From an uncultured Prevotella sp. (GTDB lineage: Bacteria > Bacteroidota > Bacteroidia > Bacteroidales > Bacteroidaceae): DNA of 36,074 nucleotides. The notes beneath the pieces are model-generated. The model made no database searches, was not told the origin of the DNA, and was given only the letters and a program-made list of their open reading frames with translations. The stretch spans positions 1 through 36,074 of the forward strand of contig URJQ01000011.1 of NCBI GenBank assembly GCA_900548195.1. Reading direction: 5' to 3'. The translations under genes were made by a program, and so were the position numbers. Shown piece by piece: positions 16,303 through 24,299 of the stretch (positions within the stretch are counted from its first letter, which is position 1; every line of letters begins with the position of its first letter).

Positions 16303-18789
16303 TTAGAGTTTCTTAGGAGTATAGATGGCATCCCACCATGCTGGCTCGTCCTTCAGGTACTTGTCGAACCATGCAAGCATAGAGTTGATCCACTTGATAC
16401 GCTTGTGATAGTCCATGATACCGTGGTTTTCACCCTCCACTACGATGAATGCTGTAGGCACACCGAGGAGCTTGAGGGCTGTGTACATCTGGATACTCTC
16501 ACCGATTGGCACGTTGGTGTCAGCCGAACCGTGGGTGAAGAGCAATGGCTTATGTATCTTATTAGCATTGAAAAGAGGTGAGCGATCTACGAAAAGGTCC
16601 TTACGTGTCCAAGGATAAGAGTTCGCCATACTTACCTCACTGTATGTATAACCCCAGATACCTTCACCCCAATAGCTGCTGTGGTCGGAGATACCAGCGT
16701 GGCTTATACCGCAGGCGAAGAGGTCTGTCTTGGTGAGGAGCAACTGTGTCATGAAGCCACCGTAAGATGCGCTGACGCATCCGATTCTGTCCTTGTTGAC
16801 AAACTTGTGCGTGTCAGTAAACCATTCTGTAGCCTCGATGATGTCTTCAGCAATGCCTTCACCGGCTGTGTTGACGTGACGAGCACCCCATTCCTGACCG
16901 AAACCGGAAGCACCGCCAGGATTGACGATGAGTACTACGTAGCCGAGAGCATTCCAATAGTGTGCAGGATAATGGCTGCTACCACCGAAACGACGCGATG
17001 TAGGAGAGCAACCACCATAGTAATGCACAATCATAGGATACTTCTTGTTGGGGTCAAGGTCAGCAGGGATGAAGGCATGGCCAGTGAGTTCATATCCGTT
17101 CTTGCTCTTGAAACGCCATGCTTCGCAAGTGCCAATCTTGATTTCAGCCATCATGTCCTTGTTGATGTTGCCGATTTCAGCCACCTTCTGGTTCTTGGTG
17201 TTGAGAGAATAGAGGCGTGGTGCTACGCAAGCTCCGCTGCCGTAATATACCAATGTGGAACCATTATCGGAGAGATCGCAGCCGCTGATGACTTCGCAAG
17301 GCTGCTTGACAGCCTGTATCTTGTATGTCTTCATGTCGAGACGGTAGAGACTTACGGAGTCAGCATTCTCGGCAGTGAAATATACATTTGATGCGTTAGC
17401 TGCGAGAACAGTGCTGACTGATGGGTTGAAATACTTGGTTACAGGCTCCACCTTCTTAGTCTTGATATCGAAGATGTACATCTGATGCTCGAAGATATTA
17501 GGAGTCATGTTGTCAGGAAGGTTGCGTCCGATGCCGTTGAATGCCTCTGCGCTTGCCACGATAGCCAGTTTTTCAGTGCCTGGGATGAGGCTTACATTGT
17601 TGATGAAGCCATCCTTGTCGATGAGTTTTTCTGTCTCAAGGGTGTTGACATTCATGCGATATACGGAGCTTTCCAGGGTAGGACGCTTGCTGAGGTCCTG
17701 GGTCTGCATTCCGAATATGATGTATTGTCCATCCTTTGAGATGTCCATCAGCCATACATTATTATCATTATATGTGAGTGGCTGCACGAGACCAGTGGCG
17801 AGATCCATCTTGGAAAGGCTGGTGCGGTCGCGCCATCCTGCCTGACGGTCCTCAGGGTTGATGATTTCATATACGCCGTTTTCCTTGCTTGGACCTTCCA
17901 CTACCTTTGAGATGATGATGTAATCCTCGGTAGGAGACATAGTGAAGCTGGCGCTTGGAAGGTCGTTGTAGAGCACTTCCTCATTGAAAGTAGCTGGATC
18001 CACCACGATGAGTTGGGTCTTGCCAGACTCCTGCTTGGTGTAATAGAAGCGGTCGGACTTGCTCATCCATACTGAGTTGTAGTATATAGGACGGAGCTCT
18101 TTGCCTGTGGCAGACTCGATAAGGACTGACTTATACTGTGATGCGCCTTCGGCATCATACCATGAACTGCCTACGATAGCGTACTTTCCACTTGGTGAAA
18201 CCTTTACGCTGCTGTAATGCTTCATCTGCATATTGTCATCCAAAGAAAATGGACGACGTGGTGTTTGCTCACCGCTGATGTCGGTAATGGCTATTGCCTT
18301 CTCGTCTTCTGCATTGACAGAAATCTTGATGTCAGCAGTGTCGGTGACGTATTTTATCACTACATCATAGCTGCCACACTGGAAATCAGTCATTCCGCTG
18401 TGTGCTTCGCCATTGACATAGATGGCATATTGACTTGGACCGGATACCTTTACTTCTGCCTTTGTGTACTTGGACAGGGTGAAAGTGAAGCCTGCAAGCA
18501 TCAGTTTTCTTGAGCTTGCTTTGCCGTTTTTCTCTGTGGCACCACCTGCAGAGCGTGCTGAAATGCCATTAAGATTGCGCACAAGTCCGTCCTTTACCAG
18601 GTCGAGAGATACTGGAGTGTCAAGAATGCTTGGAGCAGAGTACTTCTGCTGAGCGGCATTGATGCTGTCCATGACCAAAGGTTCCATTACACTGAACGGT
18701 CCGGCTGTGCGGATTGTGTTCACGTCAATGGCGTTGGCACTTGCGAATGCCATTGCCATCATGGCGATAATGCATGTTTTCTTTTTCAT
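16303..18789 (-). CDS. S9 family serine peptidase (dipeptidyl/acylaminoacyl peptidase type), secreted
   Basis: 828 residues. An N-terminal signal peptide (KKKTCIIAMMAMAFASANA) directs export. Residues about 170-560 form a beta-propeller with WD-like repeats (for example VKVSPSGKYAIVGSSWYDAEG). The C-terminal alpha/beta hydrolase has a complete triad: Ser675 in SASYGG, Asp757 in SADTNVP and His789 in GENHGI. The S9 family trims short peptides, often after Pro or Ala, in the periplasm of Bacteroidales that live on protein; exact specificity cannot be told. No Bacteroidota promoter is evident in the 100 nt between lpxH and this ATG, so it may be read through from lpxH. A terminator follows. Confidence 0.92.
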   Translation of the reverse strand: MKKKTCIIAMMAMAFASANAIDVNTIRTAGPFSVMEPLVMDSINAAQQKYSAPSILDTPVSLDLVKDGLVRNLNGISARSAGGATEKNGKASSRKLMLAGFTFTLSKYTKAEVKVSGPSQYAIYVNGEAHSGMTDFQCGSYDVVIKYVTDTADIKISVNAEDEKAIAITDISGEQTPRRPFSLDDNMQMKHYSSVKVSPSGKYAIVGSSWYDAEGASQYKSVLIESATGKELRPIYYNSVWMSKSDRFYYTKQESGKTQLIVVDPATFNEEVLYNDLPSASFTMSPTEDYIIISKVVEGPSKENGVYEIINPEDRQAGWRDRTSLSKMDLATGLVQPLTYNDNNVWLMDISKDGQYIIFGMQTQDLSKRPTLESSVYRMNVNTLETEKLIDKDGFINNVSLIPGTEKLAIVASAEAFNGIGRNLPDNMTPNIFEHQMYIFDIKTKKVEPVTKYFNPSVSTVLAANASNVYFTAENADSVSLYRLDMKTYKIQAVKQPCEVISGCDLSDNGSTLVYYGSGACVAPRLYSLNTKNQKVAEIGNINKDMMAEIKIGTCEAWRFKSKNGYELTGHAFIPADLDPNKKYPMIVHYYGGCSPTSRRFGGSSHYPAHYWNALGYVVLIVNPGGASGFGQEWGARHVNTAGEGIAEDIIEATEWFTDTHKFVNKDRIGCVSASYGGFMTQLLLTKTDLFACGISHAGISDHSSYWGEGIWGYTYSEVSMANSYPWTRKDLFVDRSPLFNANKIHKPLLFTHGSADTNVPIGESIQMYTALKLLGVPTAFIVVEGENHGIMDYHKRIKWINSMLAWFDKYLKDEPAWWDAIYTPKKL

Positions 18790-18889
18790 TTCTTGGTATT
18801 TTTGGGGTTAGTAAAACTATTGTGTGTCTGGAAAATCGAGAGGCTATTATCTCAGGAAAGAAATCTGAGACATAGGTCTTGAAGTGGCT

Positions 18890-19678
18890 TTACAACTTGC
18901 TGTCGCCCTCAATATAGTTCTCCATAAACATACATTCTCCATCGAAAACGGCGTAAGAGAACTGCCAAATCCAGTCGCCGAGGATGAGAAGGCGTGTGGA
19001 GCGGGTCAGCATAAGGTCGAGCTCGATGTGGCGATGACCAAAGATGAAGTAGTCTATGTCCTTATGTGTCTTGAGGTAATCTTTGGCAAAAAGCACGAGA
19101 TGCTCTTTGTCCTCGCCCATATAAGGTGGCTCTTTGCCTCCTTCTCGCTTGAGACGGGATTGTTTTGCCCAGTTGAGTCCGAACTTCATTCCTATGTTTG
19201 TAGGCAGGAGATTGCGGAAAAGCCACTGGCAGGTCTTGTTATGGAATATGTTTTTGATAAACTTAAACTTCTTGTCAGGGTCGCCAAGTCCGTCGCCATG
19301 CGCCAGAAAGAAGGTCTTTCCGTATATGTCCAGTGTGCAAGGACCGCGGTGGACAATCAGTCCGCACTCCTCTTCCAGGTAGCCATAGTCCCAAATGTCG
19401 TGGTTGCCGGTGAAGAAATGCACCTCAATACCGCTGTCGGTAAGCTCTGACAACTTGCCCAAAAAGCGCGTATAGCCCTTTGGCACTACGTATTTGTATT
19501 CATGCCAGAAGTCGAACATATCCCCAAGGAGATACACTGCCGCTGCTTTATCCTTGATTTCGTCAAGGAATCGCACGAGTCGGCGCTCGTGAGTGCGCGA
19601 GCTTTTTATTGCCAATGAGCCTAAATGGGCATCTGAGAGAAAATAGGTAAGTCCTCGTTTGTGTGCTTCTTTCTGCAT
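18890..19678 (-). CDS. lpxH: UDP-2,3-diacylglucosamine diphosphatase (LpxH-like metallophosphoesterase)
   Basis: 262-residue calcineurin-like phosphoesterase. The metal-site motifs appear in order: LSDAHLGS (Asp16, His18), LGDMFDFW, TGNHDIWD, a middle LAHGDGLG and the terminal IFGHRH. LpxH hydrolyses UDP-2,3-diacylglucosamine to lipid X in lipid A synthesis, at the inner face of the inner membrane. The insertion after HGDGLGDPD (KFKFIKNIFHNKTCQWLFRNL) matches the lid region of LpxH proteins and argues against a general phosphatase. It lies upstream of the S9 peptidase on the same strand. Confidence 0.88.
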   Translation of the reverse strand: MQKEAHKRGLTYFLSDAHLGSLAIKSSRTHERRLVRFLDEIKDKAAAVYLLGDMFDFWHEYKYVVPKGYTRFLGKLSELTDSGIEVHFFTGNHDIWDYGYLEEECGLIVHRGPCTLDIYGKTFFLAHGDGLGDPDKKFKFIKNIFHNKTCQWLFRNLLPTNIGMKFGLNWAKQSRLKREGGKEPPYMGEDKEHLVLFAKDYLKTHKDIDYFIFGHRHIELDLMLTRSTRLLILGDWIWQFSYAVFDGECMFMENYIEGDSKL

Positions 19679-19702
19679 ATTTATACCTTTATTATATTGT
19701 CG

Positions 19703-19911
19703 TCAGTCAGATATTACGCTGATATTAGTCTGGAAATCTACTCTTATCAGTCAGATGTTACGCTGATATTAGTCTGGAAATCTACTCTTATCAGCCAGAT
19801 ATTACGCTGATATTAGTCTGGAAATTTACTTTTATCAGCCAGATGTTGCGCTGATAATGGACGGAAAATCTACTCTTATCAGTCTGATATTGGGATGATA
19901 TTAGTCGAAAC
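19703..19911. repeat. Tandem repeat, 44-bp unit, four full copies plus one overlapping a stop codon
   Basis: Units begin TCAG(T/C)CAGAT at 19703, 19747, 19791 and 19835, an exact 44-bp period with a few substitutions. A fifth, degenerate, partial unit starts at 19879 and runs into the 3' end of the SufT-like gene; its TTAGTC contains the stop codon (minus strand) at 19901-19903. The two 22-bp halves of a unit agree at about 12 of 22 positions, so the 44-mer may be a diverged 22-bp dimer. The array fills most of the 222-bp gap between lpxH and the SufT-like gene. Confidence 0.9.
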
Positions 19912-20221
19912 CAAGTTCCACACGAGCTTCCTCTGTCATCATGGATTTGTCCCATTCTGGCTCGAAAACCATGTTGACATTTGCGCTCTTTACTCCATTT
20001 ACTGCCTCTACTTTGGTGCGGACGTCCTCTATGATGAAGTCAGCAGCAGGACATGATGGCGCGGTAAAGGTCATATCGAGGTCGAGAGTGCCGTCATCGC
20101 TAAGGTCTATCTTGTAGATAAGTCCCAAATCGTAGATGTTTACTGGAATTTCAGGGTCATATACGGTCTTGAGTACATCGACTATTCTCTCTTCTATCTG
20201 TGATTTTTCTTGTTGGGTCAT
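19901..20221 (-). CDS. MIP18/DUF59 family iron-sulfur cluster assembly protein (SufT-like)
   Basis: 106 residues. The family motif YDPEIPVNIYDLGLIY is near the N terminus and TFTAPSCPAADFI holds the conserved Cys (about residue 57). The family helps mature Fe-S proteins or carries clusters; bacterial members are called SufT or PaaD-like. No suf operon is adjacent, so assignment to SufT proper is tentative. The stop codon sits inside the degenerate last unit of the 44-bp tandem array, and the upstream gap carries a 22-bp array. Confidence 0.88.
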   Translation of the reverse strand: MTQQEKSQIEERIVDVLKTVYDPEIPVNIYDLGLIYKIDLSDDGTLDLDMTFTAPSCPAADFIIEDVRTKVEAVNGVKSANVNMVFEPEWDKSMMTEEARVELGFD

Positions 20222-20302
20222 ATTCTTTATTGTTCTTATTTCGGTCGTATTATAAATCTATTGTGATGTGAAAGCAACTCAGAAAGTAGGCTTTTGCTCT
20301 TT

Positions 20303-20368
20303 GAAAGGCATTCCATTATAAATAGAAAGGCATTCCATTATAAATAGAAAGGCATTCTAATATAAATA
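20303..20368. repeat. Tandem repeat, 22-bp unit, three copies
   Basis: The unit GAAAGGCATTCCATTATAAA plus TA repeats at 20303, 20325 and 20347; the first two copies are identical and the third has two changes. It lies in the gap (20222-20427) between radC and the SufT-like gene, in the leader of the latter. Confidence 0.9.
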
Positions 20369-20427
20369 GGAATCCAAATATTTACTCCCAGAAAACTATC
20401 TATTGGCAGGTTAATACCTTACTAAAC

Positions 20428-21195
20428 TCAAATTTTTCCTTCATCGCGATAGGAGTAATATCCACCATCTGTTACGATGATATGGTCGAGAAAATGCAGT
20501 CGCATCACTCTGCAGGCTTCTTGTACCTGCTTTGTTATCTGATCATCCTGCTTGCTTGGCTTCAGGTTTCCGCTCGGATGATTGTGAGCAAGGGCAACAA
20601 CTGTAGCGTTTACTTTAAGTGCTTCGCGGATGATAACGCGCACATCAACGGCTGTTTCCGTTATTCCTCCGTGTGAAAGGCAGTGCGTTTTCAGATGCTT
20701 AAAGTTCTGATTCATCAGCACTATGTATGCTTCCTCCACGTCAAGGTCGCGCACTCGTGGCAGTAGATGATGGTAAATGGCGTCTGGCGAGCCCAAATCT
20801 TTCCGCTTCAGGTGCTCTTCATGCTCACGTCTTTTGCCGAGTTCGCAAGCTGCGAGGATAGTTATTGCCTTGGCTTCTCCTATTCCGTGGTACTTCATCA
20901 GTTCGCTGATACTAAGTCTTCCCACAGCGTTGAGATTGTTTTCGCAGTCTCCCAACAGCCTTTTCATCAGATCTACAGCGCTCTCTTTCCTGCTTCCCGA
21001 ACCGATAAGTATGGCAAGTAGCTCGGCATTTGATAAGCTATCAGCGCCCAATGTCATGAGTTTCTCTCGCGGTTTGTCATCTTCCGCCCATTGGGAAATG
21101 GATAGTTTGTCCGGTTCTATGAAGCCAGAAGCGGCAGGACGACGGTCCTGTCTCTCGCCGGAAGTGAGCAATATGCCATCTTTTGTCTTCTCCAT
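20428..21195 (-). CDS. radC: RadC family JAMM-domain protein
   Basis: 255 residues. A helix-hairpin-helix segment lies in the middle (LMKYHGIGEAKAITILAACELG, about 99-120). The C-terminal MPN+/JAMM domain has a complete zinc motif: His204, His206, Ser214 and Asp217 in AHNHPSGNLKPSKQD. RadC was named for a supposed repair role, but its biochemical function remains uncertain. Length is normal, and the ~35-residue N-terminal extension before the conserved REKLM block is not unusual. It starts 25 nt after the glycosyltransferase stop on the same strand, which suggests one transcript. Confidence 0.93.
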   Translation of the reverse strand: MEKTKDGILLTSGERQDRRPAASGFIEPDKLSISQWAEDDKPREKLMTLGADSLSNAELLAILIGSGSRKESAVDLMKRLLGDCENNLNAVGRLSISELMKYHGIGEAKAITILAACELGKRREHEEHLKRKDLGSPDAIYHHLLPRVRDLDVEEAYIVLMNQNFKHLKTHCLSHGGITETAVDVRVIIREALKVNATVVALAHNHPSGNLKPSKQDDQITKQVQEACRVMRLHFLDHIIVTDGGYYSYRDEGKI

Positions 21196-21219
21196 ACGGT
21201 CGTCAGCGAATAGGAATTA

Positions 21220-22257
21220 TTACTTATAGAAAGTCTTTTCGAATGCTTGAAACTCATCTTTCTTGCACACGCAGCGCTTCCACCATGCCTCAAGGAAGCC
21301 GAAACCGTAACCCATGAGCTGTGTGAAAGAGGAGGCAATGCTGATAAATCCTATCTTGATAGACTTGTTTTGTATGCTTGAATCGATAAATATGATGAGC
21401 GAATAGAGCAGTATTGGCAACCAAGGAGCGGCGCAAAGCCAGTACCATTTGTGCACATCGTCATAGTGCATGAGCAGTCTTCCCACCATTGATATGAGGA
21501 TAAGGCAGATTACCCCCACGGTGAATACCATCGGAAGGAGGTGAACCAATTTCATAGTACCTGGGTGACGCTTCTCCAGATTGATGCGTGCTATGCCGCT
21601 ATTATATACTTGTCGGAAGAATTTCTTTAGGTCAGTGCGTCGCTTATGCCATACCCATGCCTTTGGAAAGAGGCGACATTTGTAGCCGGCTTCAACGATG
21701 CGATAGGAGAAGTCGATGTCTTCACCGAATCTCATCTTGGAGAATCCGCCCAATTTCAGGTAAACTTCGCGTCTGATACCCATGTTATAAGAACGTGGAT
21801 AAAACTTGTCGAGCTTCTTTTTTCCGCCGCGTATTCCTCCAGTAGTGAAGAAACTGGTCATGGAATACGATATTGCTTTCTGCACATCAGTGAAAGAAGA
21901 GTGGGAAGCATCAGCGCCTCCGAAGGCATCGCAAGGGTTGTCGGTGAGTTCTTCATCGACTGCTTTCAGGTAATTGCCCGGCAGCACCACGTCGCTGTCG
22001 AGTATAATAAGGTATTCGCCCTTGGCACGCTCGGCGCCATAGTTGCGGCTTTGCCCAGGTCCAGAGTTCTTCTTGAGGAAATATTGCAGGTTGAGTCGGT
22101 CTAAATATTTGTAGCATACCTCTTTGCAAGGTGTGTCCGAACCGTCTTCTACGATAATGACCTCAAAATTGGAATAAGCCTGACGAGTGAGACTGTCAAG
22201 CAGTTCGTCAACCTCGTCAGGCCTATTATATACGGGCACAATAATAGAATATTTCAT
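21220..22257 (-). CDS. Family 2 glycosyltransferase, membrane-associated
   Basis: 345 residues from ATG 22257 (MKYSIIVPVYNRPDEVDELL), the typical GT2 start. An open frame extends upstream to a TTG through an octanucleotide repeat, but it is low-complexity. The GT-A fold shows LDSDVVLP (the DxD metal site) and GEDIDFSYRI. Two or three C-terminal membrane helices (about 245-265 and 280-330) tether it to the inner membrane. Such enzymes transfer sugars from UDP- or GDP-donors to lipid-linked glycans or capsule precursors; donor and acceptor are unknown. The five-fold GTTGTTTT repeat directly before the ATG could change expression. It lies between efp and radC. Confidence 0.88.
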   Translation of the reverse strand: MKYSIIVPVYNRPDEVDELLDSLTRQAYSNFEVIIVEDGSDTPCKEVCYKYLDRLNLQYFLKKNSGPGQSRNYGAERAKGEYLIILDSDVVLPGNYLKAVDEELTDNPCDAFGGADASHSSFTDVQKAISYSMTSFFTTGGIRGGKKKLDKFYPRSYNMGIRREVYLKLGGFSKMRFGEDIDFSYRIVEAGYKCRLFPKAWVWHKRRTDLKKFFRQVYNSGIARINLEKRHPGTMKLVHLLPMVFTVGVICLILISMVGRLLMHYDDVHKWYWLCAAPWLPILLYSLIIFIDSSIQNKSIKIGFISIASSFTQLMGYGFGFLEAWWKRCVCKKDEFQAFEKTFYK

Positions 22258-22260
22258 TAT

Positions 22261-22300
22261 TGTTGTTTTGTTGTTTTGTTGTTTTGTTGTTTTGTTGTTA
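22261..22300. repeat. Simple sequence repeat (8-bp unit x 5) at a glycosyltransferase start
   Basis: Five consecutive TGTTGTTT-type octamers end 3 nt before the glycosyltransferase ATG; on the coding strand this is AAACAACA. A related imperfect repeat (CAACTAAACCACAAAA, 16 bp) follows at about 22332-22372. The unit length is not a multiple of three. It replaces any normal ribosome site and is A-rich on the coding strand, as leaders in this phylum tend to be. Confidence 0.85.
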
Positions 22301-22377
22301 GTGAATTTGGTTGTTGTCTTATAGAAGTGACTCAACTAAACCACAAAACAACTAAACCACAAAACAACTAATTCCAA

Positions 22378-22944
22378 CTATTCCTTTACACGCTGTATGT
22401 AAGAACCGTCGCGGGTGTCCACCTGCACGAGTTCACCTTCATCGATGAAGAGAGGAACACGTATCTCAACGCCTGTCTCGAGAGTAGCTGGCTTGAGAGT
22501 GTTGGTAGCAGTGTCGCCCTTGATGCCTGGCTCTGAGTGTGTGATACGGAGCACTGTCTTCACTGGCATTTCAGCGTAGAGCACGGTATCAGTATCTGCA
22601 TCGCTTACAACTTCTACGATATCAGACTCCTTCATAAACTCAACGCCGGTCACGAGGTCGGCAGGGATAGGTGTCTGGTCGTATGTCTCCTGGTTCATGA
22701 AGATATAATCCTCACCTTCTTTGTAGAGGTACTGGTATGGGCGACGAGTGATCTGTACGTCCTCGAGCTTCTCACCGATGTTGAAGCGACGCTCCAAAAC
22801 GCGACCGTCAGTTACGTTCTTCAATTTTACGTTCATGATGGTGTTACCCTTACCTGGCTTACGGTGCTGGAAATCAATGCAGACCCAAATGCCACCGTCC
22901 ATGCGAACTGCAACACCTTTCTTAATGTCCTGTGAATTAATCAT
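22378..22944 (-). CDS. efp: Elongation factor P
   Basis: 188 residues, normal length, three beta-barrel domains. The loop that reaches the peptidyl-transferase centre is HRKPGKGN, with Lys32 at the tip, where other EF-Ps carry a modified lysine. The C-terminal OB domain ends with PLFIDEGELVQVDTRDGSYIQRVKE, the EF-P signature. It relieves ribosome stalling at polyproline runs. The lysine type would call for an EpmA/B-like or other modification, but no modifying enzyme is in the window. It is divergent from rpmH with two opposing promoters in between. Confidence 0.96.
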   Translation of the reverse strand: MINSQDIKKGVAVRMDGGIWVCIDFQHRKPGKGNTIMNVKLKNVTDGRVLERRFNIGEKLEDVQITRRPYQYLYKEGEDYIFMNQETYDQTPIPADLVTGVEFMKESDIVEVVSDADTDTVLYAEMPVKTVLRITHSEPGIKGDTATNTLKPATLETGVEIRVPLFIDEGELVQVDTRDGSYIQRVKE

Positions 22945-22984
22945 TGTGAATTAAAATCTTTATTGTATTATTCTATTTTTGGTG

Positions 22985-22992
22985 CAAAGTTA
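22985..22992 (-). promoter_or_regulatory. -7 element of efp
   Basis: On the minus strand TAACTTTG, a perfect -7 match, 41 nt before the efp ATG. No TTTG is found at 19-21 nt; only T-rich DNA. Confidence 0.5.
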
Positions 22993-23064
22993 CTATTTTT
23001 TTGTTAAAAAACGACTAATAATCAAGAATTTTGCAATTTTTATGCTCTAATTTCGCCACTTTTC

Positions 23065-23095
23065 TTTGTTATTTCAAAAGAAATGACTAATTTTG
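23065..23095 (+). promoter_or_regulatory. Promoter of rpmH
   Basis: TTTG (23065-23068), 19 nt, TAATTTTG (23088-23095): an exact Bacteroidota promoter, giving a leader of about 70 nt before the ribosomal protein L34 ATG. Confidence 0.75.
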
Positions 23096-23174
23096 CACCC
23101 TGAATTGCGTGATTAGTGGTCAATCTTGTGAAAACGCATTAGCAGATCAATAACAAAAATAATATAAAACAACA

Positions 23175-23330
23175 ATGAAAAGAACATTTCAGCCCCACAA
23201 CCGTCGCCGCGTAAACAAGCATGGTTTCCGTGAGCGTATGGCTACAAAGAATGGTCGTCGCGTTTTGGCTTCTCGCCGTGCACATGGTCGTAAGAAGTTG
23301 ACAGTAAGTGATGAGCATCATGGAAAGTAA
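23175..23330 (+). CDS. rpmH: 50S ribosomal protein L34
   Basis: 51 residues: an Arg/Lys-rich protein beginning MKRTFQPHNRRRVNKHGFRE, with MATKNGRRVLASRRAHGRKK following, the universal L34 pattern. It binds 23S rRNA inside the large subunit. The length slightly exceeds the usual 44-46 residues through a C-terminal tail (LTVSDEHHGK), as often in this phylum. In many bacteria rpmH is followed by rnpA; here it is followed instead by the PASTA gene. Confidence 0.97.
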   Translation: MKRTFQPHNRRRVNKHGFRERMATKNGRRVLASRRAHGRKKLTVSDEHHGK

Positions 23331-23333
23331 TCT

Positions 23334-23362
23334 CTGACATAGGTCTTTCGGACCAATAGTCA
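23334..23362 (+). other. Hairpin just after rpmH
   Basis: TGAC...GGTC TTTCG GACC...GTCA forms a two-step stem immediately after the L34 stop. A similar word (GACATAGGTCTT) lies at about 18870-18882, upstream of the S9 peptidase. It lacks a T-run, so it is not a classical terminator. Confidence 0.4.
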
Positions 23363-23392
23363 GGGAATTACCCTTTACAAAAAGAATTATCC

Positions 23393-23432
23393 GGCAGTCT
23401 CCCGATTATGGGCAGGCTGCCTTTCTTTTTTA
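23393..23432 (+). terminator. Probable terminator of rpmH
   Basis: GGCAG-CT-CCC pairs with GGG-AG-CTGCC with two small bulges, followed by CTTTCTTTTTT. Position and T-run fit intrinsic termination about 60 nt after the stop. The remainder of the 23331-23633 gap holds the alternating tract and the next promoter. Confidence 0.65.
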
Positions 23433-23534
23433 TTGGTGTTTTGAGGAAAGCGCTAAGATGATGAGAGTGCAGCGCAGTTCTACGATACAAAAGCACTATG
23501 ATTTGTGTCAAGATAAAGCAGGCGGAAGGTTCTT

Positions 23535-23554
23535 TGCGCGCGTATGTATATATA
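23535..23554. repeat. Alternating pyrimidine-purine tract, copy 1
   Basis: Twenty bases alternate strictly pyrimidine-purine (TGCGCGCG then TATGTATATATA). Nearly the same tract occurs at 28892-28909. Such tracts can adopt left-handed DNA and melt easily; here it lies about 30 nt upstream of the PASTA promoter. Confidence 0.7.
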
Positions 23555-23580
23555 AAGAATGATAAAAAGCGGAGGAAAAT

Positions 23581-23611
23581 TTTGTTATTTCGCTCCTTTA
23601 TCATAACTTTG
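23581..23611 (+). promoter_or_regulatory. Promoter of the PASTA-rluD group
   Basis: TTTG (23581-23584), 19 nt, TAACTTTG (23604-23611), an exact Bacteroidota promoter. The -7 ends 22 nt before the ATG at 23634. Confidence 0.8.
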
Positions 23612-23633
23612 TAACCAAATAGCGTAAAAAATA

Positions 23634-24299
23634 ATGAAACCATCAGAGTTCATATCGAAATTGAAAAGCCGTTATTTCTGGGCTAATATCGCAGCCATGA
23701 TAGCCGTAGTGGTAGTACTTGTGGTTGGGGTAAAGTTCGGATTGGACATATATACCCATCACGGCGAAGCCATTTCCATACCCGATGTGCGCCGTCATTC
23801 GCTGGAGGATGCCACTCAAATCCTTGAGCAATTAGGCTTCAATGTGGAAGTTACCGACACGGGCTACGTGAAGTCGTTGCCTCCAGGCACAGTGCTGGAG
23901 CAGTCGCCTGTGGCAGGAATGAAGGTGAAATCTGGTAGAACCATCTATTTTACCATCAATTCTTCCCACACGCCAACGCTTGCTCTGCCGGACATCATCG
24001 ACAATTGCTCTTATCGTGAAGCTTTGGCGAAGCTCAATTCGATGGGCTTCAACCTTGGAGCACCTGAGTATGTGGCAGGCGAGAAGGATTGGGTCTATGG
24101 TGTAAAATGCCGTGGACGTAATATCTCAGCAGGCGAAAGAGTGCCTATCGACCAAGCCATTATAGTGCAGGTGGGCAGTGGAATGGTGGACGAATCGGAC
24201 TCAATCCATATCGTAGAGCCAGTCCATGATATGCCGGAAGTGGGAGATATCATTGAGGGAGAAGGAGGTAAAGACTTATTTGAGGAAGTAATAGAATGA
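23634..24299 (+). CDS. PASTA domain membrane protein
   Basis: 221 residues. One N-terminal membrane helix (about 18-38, IAAMIAVVVVLVVGVKFGLDI) is followed by two to three PASTA repeats. ISIPDVRRHSLEDATQILEQLGFNVEV opens the first and LPDIIDNCSYREALAKLNSMGFN the second. PASTA domains bind peptidoglycan stems or muropeptides and usually hang on Ser/Thr kinases or penicillin-binding proteins; here there is no kinase. The acidic tail (EVGDIIEGEGGKDLFEEVIE) is outside the repeats. Its stop overlaps the pseudouridine synthase start (ATGA), and ddl follows, which fits a cell-wall-related neighbourhood. Confidence 0.9.
   Translation: MKPSEFISKLKSRYFWANIAAMIAVVVVLVVGVKFGLDIYTHHGEAISIPDVRRHSLEDATQILEQLGFNVEVTDTGYVKSLPPGTVLEQSPVAGMKVKSGRTIYFTINSSHTPTLALPDIIDNCSYREALAKLNSMGFNLGAPEYVAGEKDWVYGVKCRGRNISAGERVPIDQAIIVQVGSGMVDESDSIHIVEPVHDMPEVGDIIEGEGGKDLFEEVIE

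Noticed and set aside
16681..17391. Plus-strand open frame of 236 codons
   Set aside because: Antisense to the S9 peptidase, whose triad is intact.
23368..23643. 91-codon minus-strand frame upstream of the PASTA gene
   Set aside because: It covers the rpmH terminator and the PASTA promoter and has no family features.
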